From the NCBI GenBank assembly GCA_964396535.1, contig CAYNFT010000047.1, positions 1-15,943 of the forward strand: 15,943 bases of DNA, given 5' to 3'. The translations under genes and the position numbers were made by a program. This DNA is from CAYNFT01 sp964396535 (GTDB lineage Bacteria > Chloroflexota > Dehalococcoidia > Dehalococcoidales > UBA2162). The notes below the pieces were generated by a model. It was not told the origin of the DNA, did not search any database, and saw only the letters and a program-made list of their open reading frames with translations. Below, piece by piece: positions 6,416-11,460 of the stretch (positions are counted from its first letter, which is position 1; each line of letters begins with the position of its first letter).

Positions 6416-7058
6416 TGCTATCTTTCTTGTTGTTTTTAATTTCATCATACCACTTGCCGTGGTGAGACTTGGCGTAAACACCTGAGACCCTACCATCGAC
6501 CATTGACAGGAGTGATTCATCCATCCTGGGATGAAAAACGCTCAGCTGGACATGCAGCAAGAACATACCAATGGCGACAATAAAAGTAATATCATGTATG
6601 ATGACGCACCACTGAAAAACCCCGGGTGGCACAATCCCCTTGAAAAACCACATAATAAGTCCGGTGATAACGAAGACCGCTCCACCCAAGAGAATGGTTA
6701 ACCGGTACAATTTCATCCCAGTGTTGATGTAACCCTGTGGCGGCATTAACCTTGGGTCACCACCAAAGTAATAACTCGGTGCCGCTTTAAGCCAGTCCAA
6801 GTCTTCTTTCCCCCAGGTGATTGCTTCTTTAACGAAGTACCATGACCTTCTCCAAGTAACTAGTGTGAATATGGCAGGTGCTCCTATCAGGATTACTGCG
6901 CCAATGCGATGGATAATCCGAATCCAGGTACCCACCATGCCAGAGGCGAGCCAAGGGATAAAAATGAGCAGTCCCGAGAGTACCAGCTCCAAGAATACTG
7001 CGACAATAAGCCAATGGAACCACCGTGCCGTTGGGGTATAACGCTCGACTACCTCCAT
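6387..7058 (-). CDS. Formate-dehydrogenase-gamma-type cytochrome b, membrane subunit
   Basis: Di-heme cytochrome b of 223 residues that would pass electrons between an iron-sulfur subunit and the quinone pool. It shows four hydrophobic segments (about 14-36, 50-69, 118-139, 150-172). The histidines expected to hold the two b hemes are His15 (ARWFHWLI), His50 (WIRIIHRIG), His155 (CVIIHDITF) and His169 (FLLHVQLSVFHPRM). The N-terminal RYTPTARWFHW and the terminal HPRMDESLLSMVDGRVSG are typical of FdnI/FdoI-like gamma subunits, whose usual length is 210-230. The start is at 7058, one base after the stop of the preceding FeS gene, with AGGAGG about nine bases before it; a longer frame to 7100 overlaps that gene. 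The charged C-terminal tail overlaps the start of the prenyltransferase gene. Formate itself cannot be inferred, because no catalytic subunit is adjacent. Confidence 0.92.
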   Translation of the reverse strand: MEVVERYTPTARWFHWLIVAVFLELVLSGLLIFIPWLASGMVGTWIRIIHRIGAVILIGAPAIFTLVTWRRSWYFVKEAITWGKEDLDWLKAAPSYYFGGDPRLMPPQGYINTGMKLYRLTILLGGAVFVITGLIMWFFKGIVPPGVFQWCVIIHDITFIVAIGMFLLHVQLSVFHPRMDESLLSMVDGRVSGVYAKSHHGKWYDEIKNNKKDSNEKFQMQND

Positions 7059-7059
7059 C

Positions 7060-7935
7060 CTAGTCTTCCTCCTTTGTTCGAAGCTGCATAGCTCGGGCAA
7101 CTAGCACATTGAGTGCCAGACCTGCGGCGACGCCTCCCCATACTATCCAGGTAAGGGGACGGAAAACATCCTTTTGAATAACAGCCGTAGCTGGTAACTG
7201 CGGTTCCTCAGGTAAACCATAGACTGAGGGCTGGTCAGGGAGAACATAAAGTACATGCAAACCACCCAGTTCATGCTCACCGTAAAGGCAAGCCCTGGGA
7301 TTTGACTTACTTAGCTCCGTCACCCTTTGCTTACCCTCTTCCAGCAACTCAGAGCGATTGCCAAACTTGATTGCACCGGTAGGACAGGCTTCAGCACAGG
7401 CAGGCTGCTGGCCATTGGTCACTCGGTCTTTACAAAAGGTGCACTTGCCCATCAGACCAACACCAGTAATTTTATTATCCTTTAATTTTGGCACCTCAAA
7501 GGGACAGAACTCGACACAATATCCACAGCCTATGCATTTGTCCTTTTCATACTGGACAAAACCAAGCTTATTGTAGCTCAGTGCTCCTGAGGGACAGACT
7601 CTGACACAAGCAGCATCAGTGCAATGCATGCATGCATGCTTTCTAAAGCTCCAGTCATCGCCCGTTCCTACAGTGGCCAGTGTTGTCCAGGTATCAGGAG
7701 AGAGCTCAGGTGGTTGCTCGGGGTCAGGTTTAATAGTCTCTGGCAGGTTATTATAATTCTTACAGGCAGCATAACACCACCAGCAGCCAACGCACTTGGA
7801 GACATCTACCAGCATTGCCAGGTCTGATTTGGACGGGGCCGCCTTGGCTGTGCCTCCTAAGCTTAGTGACCGAAGTAAAACAAGGCCAACTGCCCCTGCA
7901 GAAGCTTTTAAAAAATCCCCTCGGCTTATTTTCAT
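7060..7935 (-). CDS. Four-cluster [4Fe-4S] ferredoxin-like subunit with N-terminal export signal and C-terminal anchor
   Basis: Electron-transfer subunit of the FdnH/HybA/DmsB family, 291 residues. Residues 4-31 look like a Tat-type signal, SRGDFLKAS then a hydrophobic stretch and an Ala-rich end, but with Arg-Gly where Arg-Arg is usual. Sixteen cysteines form four clusters: 48/51/54/58, 102/105/110/114, 134/137/140/144 and 165/168/180/184. A C-terminal helix (about 254-276, LTWIVWGGVAAGLALNVLVA) anchors it. From the fourth cluster to the end it is close to the upstream gene product, so the pair arose by duplication, but only this copy has the signal. The ATG at 7935 is chosen (a GTG at 7938 overlaps the previous TAG by one base). 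It lies between the first FeS gene and the cytochrome b gene, which marks a single operon. Confidence 0.92.
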   Translation of the reverse strand: MKISRGDFLKASAGAVGLVLLRSLSLGGTAKAAPSKSDLAMLVDVSKCVGCWWCYAACKNYNNLPETIKPDPEQPPELSPDTWTTLATVGTGDDWSFRKHACMHCTDAACVRVCPSGALSYNKLGFVQYEKDKCIGCGYCVEFCPFEVPKLKDNKITGVGLMGKCTFCKDRVTNGQQPACAEACPTGAIKFGNRSELLEEGKQRVTELSKSNPRACLYGEHELGGLHVLYVLPDQPSVYGLPEEPQLPATAVIQKDVFRPLTWIVWGGVAAGLALNVLVARAMQLRTKEED

Positions 7936-7937
7936 CA

Positions 7938-8750
7938 CTACTCTTCCTTCTCTTGGGTCTGCCTAGCTCGGGCGACCAGTACATTGAGTGCCAGACCCGC
8001 GGCAACTGCCGACCATACTATCCAGGTAAGGGGGCGGAAAATATCCTTTTGAATAATAGCTGCAACCGGGAACTGTGGTTCCTTAGGTAGACCGTAGACT
8101 TCAGGTAAGTCAGCCAAAACATAAAGAACGTGGAGTCCACCGAGCTCAGTTTCTCCGTAAAGCATTGCCTGAGGGTAAACCTTGGAGTGAGGCATTCTGA
8201 GGCTGTCAACCCTTCTTCTACCCTCCTCTACCAGTTTGTCCCGGTCACCATAGATAAGTGCTCCAGTAGGACAGGTCTTGACGCAGGCAGGTTCTTCGCC
8301 TATGGAGAGACGGTCACGACCTGGGGTAGTGCATAAGGTGCATTTATCTATCTTACCCACCCCGGTAATTCTCCCGGCATCTAAGCGAGGAATGCTAAAT
8401 GGGCAATACTCTACACAATAGCCACAGCCAATACACTTGTCCTTGTCATAGGCAACGAAGCTATGCTCGTTATGGTAGAGAGCTCCGGAAGGGCAGACTT
8501 CAACACAGGCAGCTTCTGTACAGTGCATGCAACTGCGCCGGCTGAATAACCATCTGACGGTATTGCCCTCCGCCTCTTCCCTAAATCTAATGGTTATCCA
8601 GGTATCCGGTGAAAGGTCAGGAGGATTTTCATAACTACCTTGGTTGGCAGTCTTTACCGCTTTCAGTTCATTCCACTGTTTGCAAGCTACCTGGCAACCA
8701 CGACAAGCCATACACTTGGTAGCATCAAACAGTATTGCTTTTTCACTCAT
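7938..8750 (-). CDS. Four-cluster [4Fe-4S] ferredoxin-like subunit with C-terminal membrane anchor
   Basis: Electron-transfer subunit of the FdnH/HybA family, 270 residues. Cysteines 13/16/19/23, 74/77/82/86, 106/109/112/116 and 137/140/156/160 give four [4Fe-4S] sites. The first is written CMACRGCQVAC and the third CIGCGYCVEYC. A C-terminal helix (about 235-257, LTWIVWSAVAAGLALNVLVA) anchors it. There is no signal sequence, so it would either stay inside or be carried out by a Tat-signalled partner, as FdnH is by FdnG. A GAGGT five bases before the ATG sets the start. It is the first gene of a tight block with its paralogue, cytochrome b and the prenyltransferase. No molybdopterin subunit lies upstream; instead there is a 285-base gap with a long hairpin and then tiny membrane-protein genes. 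Confidence 0.93.
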   Translation of the reverse strand: MSEKAILFDATKCMACRGCQVACKQWNELKAVKTANQGSYENPPDLSPDTWITIRFREEAEGNTVRWLFSRRSCMHCTEAACVEVCPSGALYHNEHSFVAYDKDKCIGCGYCVEYCPFSIPRLDAGRITGVGKIDKCTLCTTPGRDRLSIGEEPACVKTCPTGALIYGDRDKLVEEGRRRVDSLRMPHSKVYPQAMLYGETELGGLHVLYVLADLPEVYGLPKEPQFPVAAIIQKDIFRPLTWIVWSAVAAGLALNVLVARARQTQEKEE

Positions 8751-8810
8751 TGATTACCTCTATTCAACTTACCACCTGGCAAACACTGTTTCATCCGCCA
8801 CCCGACGTAT

Positions 8811-8849
8811 TTTGCTTGGCACACTTGGCTTATTCTTCAGCTAAGCAAA
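8811..8849 (+). repeat. Imperfect inverted repeat in the gap upstream of the FeS operon
   Basis: TTTGCTTGGC (8811-8820) pairs with GCTAAGCAAA (8840-8849) as a 10-base stem on the plus strand with one G-T pair; on the minus transcript that pair becomes a mismatch. The 19-base loop and lack of a T-tract make its role uncertain. Confidence 0.3.
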
Positions 8850-8941
8850 GTGGGCATTTGAGAGCGGGCAGCCGAACTAGCGATGACAATGACCAGCACA
8901 TCTTTGCTCTTCCATTGGTAGCACGGTTACCGGAAGTTGAC

Positions 8942-8998
8942 AGTATAACTGGCTGCCAGATACAATCCTCAGGGTTAGCAACGGCAGCCAGTTATACT
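8942..8998. repeat. Perfect 16-base inverted repeat, likely an RNA stem-loop between genes
   Basis: AGTATAACTGGCTGCC (8942-8957) pairs exactly with GGCAGCCAGTTATACT (8983-8998). Inside the 25-base spacer, AATCC-TCA-GGGTT can form a further short stem with one G-T pair. It sits 38 bases after the small membrane-protein gene ending at 9036 and about 190 bases before the first FeS gene. No T-tract follows on either strand, which argues against a classic terminator. An mRNA processing or stabilising hairpin that sets different levels for the two gene groups is the simplest reading; a small mobile element is the alternative. Confidence 0.75.
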
Positions 8999-9035
8999 CC
9001 TTCCCTAGTCAGCCTCGATATTTTCATTGGTCGTC

Positions 9036-9218
9036 TTATGCCTTGGCAGGTTCGTAAGTGAGCTCCTTTTCCCTGGCTTTGGCTGCAAGCTTAGTTCGCT
9101 CAGTTCTGCGGGCTCGGCGGTCACTCAGTATGTACACGCCAGCTATGGCGAAACCAATTACAGCCGGGATGCCAACAAAGATTCCGATAACCATCAGGAC
9201 TGCTAGTGTTGTTTCCAT
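9036..9218 (-). CDS. Tiny single-helix membrane protein (copy A of a duplicated pair)
   Basis: Sixty residues: one hydrophobic helix (about 4-31, LAVLMVIGIFVGIPAVIGFA then IAGVYIL) with a Gly-Ile-Pro in its middle, then a basic patch DRRARRTER and a charged tail. This predicts N-out/C-in topology. GGGAGGT seven bases before the ATG supports translation. The first 33 residues are nearly identical to those of the gene at 9254-9496. I do not recognise the family. Position just upstream of the FeS/cytochrome b genes suggests a small accessory subunit of a membrane redox complex, like other one-helix subunits of such complexes, but this is inference from context. Confidence 0.72.
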   Translation of the reverse strand: METTLAVLMVIGIFVGIPAVIGFAIAGVYILSDRRARRTERTKLAAKAREKELTYEPAKA

Positions 9219-9509
9219 CGATATTACCTCCCTCTTTCTTATTTTGAGTGGTACTACTTTGTCTTTACGGCTTCTTCTGGCTTCTGGTCAGTCGTAGTTC
9301 GAGTAGCTTGCTCAAGCTGAGCTTCGGTAACTACTTCCTCTACGGCAGCAATCGCCTCCGCCACAGATTGTGCCCGCTTAGCTCTCTTGACTCTGCGGCC
9401 GCCCAGTATGTACACGCCAGCTATGGAAAAACCGATTATAGCCGGGATGCCAACGAAGATTCCGAGAACCATCAGTACCGCTAGTGTTGTTTCCATCGAT
9501 TTTACCTCC
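9126..9509 (-). repeat. Tandem duplication: two 106-base copies (9126-9231 and 9404-9509)
   Basis: The copies align without gaps and differ at 9 of 106 positions by my count (about 91% identical). Each covers the ribosome site and the codons for the first 33 residues of the two small membrane proteins. Outside this block the genes share little, so only the helix-coding part and leader have been duplicated or kept similar. Several differences are silent or conservative (Val/Leu, Val/Ile), which fits selection on the helix. Confidence 0.85.
9254..9496 (-). CDS. Tiny single-helix membrane protein (copy B) with Ala/Glu/Thr-rich tail
   Basis: Eighty residues: the same N-terminal helix as the 9036-9218 product (METTLAVLMVLGIFVGIPAI onwards), a basic patch GRRVKRAKRAQ, then a tail rich in Ala, Glu and Thr (about 44-80) that looks extended or helical and would lie in the cytoplasm. 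AGGAGGT seven bases before the ATG gives a strong start, within the leader shared with copy A. It lies between the 39-residue gene and copy A, all on one strand, so the three are probably one transcript. Family not recognised; a one-helix accessory subunit or assembly factor is a guess from context. The different tails suggest the two copies dock different partners. Confidence 0.7.
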   Translation of the reverse strand: METTLAVLMVLGIFVGIPAIIGFSIAGVYILGGRRVKRAKRAQSVAEAIAAVEEVVTEAQLEQATRTTTDQKPEEAVKTK

Positions 9510-9525
9510 TTTCATGCCTTATTTT

Positions 9526-9645
9526 TTAACTGTAATGGTGCTGTGAACGAATCATGTAGCCTATCAAGAATAAAATACCCAGGGGGATGCCCATCTTAGT
9601 AACGACAACTAACGTTTCCATTAATACCGCTTCAAATTGCCCCAT
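9526..9645 (-). CDS. 39-residue single-helix membrane protein
   Basis: A short gene from ATG 9645 to TAA 9526, with AAGGAGG five bases before the ATG, one of the best ribosome sites in the window. The product has METLVVVTK at 9-17, then the hydrophobic GIPLGILFLIGYMI (19-32) and a polar end RSQHHYS. The METL start of the helix and the Gly-Ile-Pro recall the two small proteins that follow, so it is probably a distant member of the same set. It is the first gene of the leftward small-protein cluster and faces the divergent region at 9646-10016. Function unknown; a membrane-complex accessory role is inferred from its neighbours. Confidence 0.6.
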   Translation of the reverse strand: MGQFEAVLMETLVVVTKMGIPLGILFLIGYMIRSQHHYS

Positions 9646-10016
9646 GGTTGCCTCCTTCCTCGCTTCTCATCACTCTTTCTACTATCAGATTAGCATGTCA
9701 AGGATGAAGCGGCATCAGATTCGGTGCCTATTCTCTTATGACGTGAAGGCTTAAAAACAACCGCTTTCACTAGGCACAGTTATCTAGTTGCTGTGCAGTG
9801 AGATTGCCTAGTTCACCAGCGGGTCTAGGCACTTTTGCCTACTATGAGATGGTCGTGGATACGTACAAAGTGCTAGGTGAAGGGACGCGGTTTAGTTGTT
9901 TCTGGAGGTTAGAAATAGGTATCACGACGGAAGCTAGGTTTACTAGCAGAGTGATAAGCTGATAGTGGAGATAAGATGAGCGGTGAAGATAGACAACCGG
10001 AAAGGAGGTAAGAACA
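9646..10016. other. Divergent intergenic region between small membrane-protein genes
   Basis: 371 bases with no convincing gene. It separates the leftward small-protein cluster from the rightward small-protein/PAS genes and so should hold both promoters. It contains five TAGGCA/TGCCTA hexamers (9725-9841) and a short GCTAG-GTTTA-CTAGC inverted repeat (9933-9947). A perfect minus-strand TTGACA (9701-9696) lacks a good -10 element at the usual spacing. Confidence 0.65.
9725..9841. promoter_or_regulatory. Cluster of five TAGGCA/TGCCTA hexamers, candidate operator array
   Basis: TGCCTA at 9725-9730, 9805-9810 and 9836-9841; TAGGCA at 9771-9776 and 9826-9831. The pair at 9771/9805 extends to an 8-base inverted repeat (ACTAGGCA ... 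TGCCTAGT), and the pair at 9826/9836 forms TAGGCA-CTTT-TGCCTA. By simple arithmetic a 117-base stretch should hold about 0.06 copies of this hexamer on either strand. The location between divergent genes fits a shared operator for a dimeric regulator, perhaps the NarL-type one at 13154. Confidence 0.45.
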
Positions 10017-10187
10017 ATGCAGTGGGAGTTTGTAGTAGCGCTGGTGATTGCAATACCTATAATTCTCTTCCCCGTAGCTTTCGTCTGGTACCTGAACATC
10101 GGTGGTATCTATGCAGCCATTAAAGAGGCACGGAAGAAGCGGGTCGCTGACGAAAAGGCTATTGGGGTGGCTATTAAGGCCAGGTAG
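10017..10187 (+). CDS. 56-residue single-helix membrane protein
   Basis: ATG 10017 to TAG 10187, with AAGGAGG seven bases before the ATG. The product has one long hydrophobic helix (about 4-28, FVVALVIAIPIILFPVAFVW) with an Ile-Pro in the middle, then YLNIGGIYAAIKE and a basic patch ARKKR leading to a charged tail. The layout (short N-terminus, helix with central Ile-Pro, Y-I/L near its end, Arg/Lys patch) matches the 60- and 80-residue proteins on the other strand, although sequence identity is low. It lies 38 bases before the membrane PAS protein gene, so the two are probably co-transcribed. Function unknown; a small partner of a membrane complex or of the PAS protein is inferred. Confidence 0.72.
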   Translation: MQWEFVVALVIAIPIILFPVAFVWYLNIGGIYAAIKEARKKRVADEKAIGVAIKAR

Positions 10188-10225
10188 GATAATACTGTTG
10201 GCTAATCACACTACATGGATTGATA

Positions 10226-11035
10226 ATGATGTCAAAGCAAAGTAAGGCTCAGGCAAGTTCTAACCGGACAAGGAAGGCTGGAATGAGAAGCCGTGATTCC
10301 TACAAGTTCTATATCCTGTTCTTGCTCTATGGATTCTGTACTCTGTTCTACTACTTCGGGGAATTGGTAGACTTTGCTGGATGGGAAGCCTTGCGTTGGG
10401 ACTTCTTTTACAGTGTGCACGATATACATCGCCTCTCTTTCCTAGCTCCAATAATCTACGCTGGCTATGTATTCGGGGTCAAAGCAACAGTAATTATAAC
10501 GATTCTTACCGCAGGTACCTTCCTACCCCGTGCTCTTTTTATATCCCACTTCCCCGACCCAATATTGAGGGCAATGCTCTATATTCTGTTTGCAGGTGCT
10601 ATGGGTTACCTTACTGCAGTTGCGCGTGTCCAGTCTAGACGAGGAAGGCATCTTGAGACTATGATGAGAAGCGAGATAGATAAACTCTCTACGGTACTGG
10701 AAGGGATAGATGAGGGAGTCCTCACCATTGGTCCTGACTACCGGATACGATTTATGAGTCCAAGCATGATAGAAGATTTCGGTGAGGGTGTTGGCTCCTA
10801 CTGCTACGAGCATCTACACGAACTTGATGCCCCATGTGAACAAATCTGCGAACTACCAAATGTTATAAACGGCGAAGTTGAGAGATGGGAACATAACTTC
10901 CCGGATGGCAGGACTTATGAAGTGCTGGCTTCACCCTATATTGATTCTGACGAGGTAGTTTGCCAGCTTGCTATATTCAGAAACATCACGCAGCGCAAAA
11001 AGGTGAAGTCGAAACTATCAAACTCAACCGATTGA
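10226..11035 (+). CDS. Membrane-bound PAS-domain protein lacking a kinase domain
   Basis: 269 residues. A basic N-terminus is followed by a membrane domain of about four hydrophobic segments (28-48, 71-84, 88-106, 115-133), then a short linker helix (139-160) and one PAS domain (about 150-257), EGIDEGVLTIGPDYRIRFMS through FRNITQRKK. The protein ends there: no HisKA, HATPase, GGDEF or HTH follows. Within the PAS domain Cys193, Cys204 and Cys208 are spaced Cys-x10-Cys-x3-Cys (CYEHLHELDAPCEQICEL), like PAS domains of anaerobes that carry CY...PCxxC; a redox or metal role is plausible. The membrane domain shares a signature with the kinase at 11461-13125 (Y-x-G-Y-x-F-G-V-K-A, then L-P-R 14 residues on). 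It may act through a partner, perhaps that kinase. The start is ATG 10226 or 10229; the SD is weak. Confidence 0.82.
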   Translation: MMSKQSKAQASSNRTRKAGMRSRDSYKFYILFLLYGFCTLFYYFGELVDFAGWEALRWDFFYSVHDIHRLSFLAPIIYAGYVFGVKATVIITILTAGTFLPRALFISHFPDPILRAMLYILFAGAMGYLTAVARVQSRRGRHLETMMRSEIDKLSTVLEGIDEGVLTIGPDYRIRFMSPSMIEDFGEGVGSYCYEHLHELDAPCEQICELPNVINGEVERWEHNFPDGRTYEVLASPYIDSDEVVCQLAIFRNITQRKKVKSKLSNSTD

Positions 11036-11146
11036 AATTTGTGCCTCTGTGTAAATTCCAGTACGACTTACCCAGATATCCCTGTGGCTTCCTTACGCTT
11101 CTTGCCCTATAATTATAATAAACCGAAATCTGAGATAGACAAAATA

Positions 11147-11368
11147 ATGGAACTAGAATGGATTTTGCAGCTTGCCCTATTTGGTATATTACACTGGGCT
11201 CTAGCAATAATGTTGCTGCATGATCTGGCTTCTAGACAGCGAGTGCTGGGGGGTCGAAAGGCACCATGGGCTATAGCAATAGCGCTTGTTACTTTCCTTG
11301 GCTCGCTGTTGTACTTATTGTGTCACCCTCAGATTTTTAGAGAAGATGACGACAAATGGGAACGTTGA
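11147..11368 (+). CDS. Small two-helix membrane protein, PLDc_N-like
   Basis: 73 residues from ATG 11147, with two hydrophobic helices (about 5-23 and 42-60). Between them is the loop HDLASRQRVLGGRKAPW; the second helix ends GSLLYLLCHPQIF. The loop-Trp and the G-x-x-x-Y-L-L pattern match the PLDc_N domain (the membrane stalk of cardiolipin-synthase-like phospholipases), which also occurs as a stand-alone small protein of unknown role. The tail REDDDKWER is acidic. It lies 111 bases after the PAS gene with only a weak ribosome site (GAGATAG), so it could be translated poorly or have its own promoter. It converges with the histidine kinase gene 92 bases further on. Confidence 0.6.
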   Translation: MELEWILQLALFGILHWALAIMLLHDLASRQRVLGGRKAPWAIAIALVTFLGSLLYLLCHPQIFREDDDKWER

Positions 11369-11460
11369 CACCAGGCGAGGGAAATGGTAATCCTACAACG
11401 TAGCCGTTACTGACCCAAGTACCAGCAACTGCACACTTCGCTCATACGAAACTAAACCTG

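Noticed and set aside
9673..9701. Sigma-70 promoter for the small-protein cluster from a perfect TTGACA at 9701-9696
   Set aside because: The hexamer at 17 bases spacing is AAAGAG and no good -10 lies at 16 or 18, so the promoter cannot be supported.
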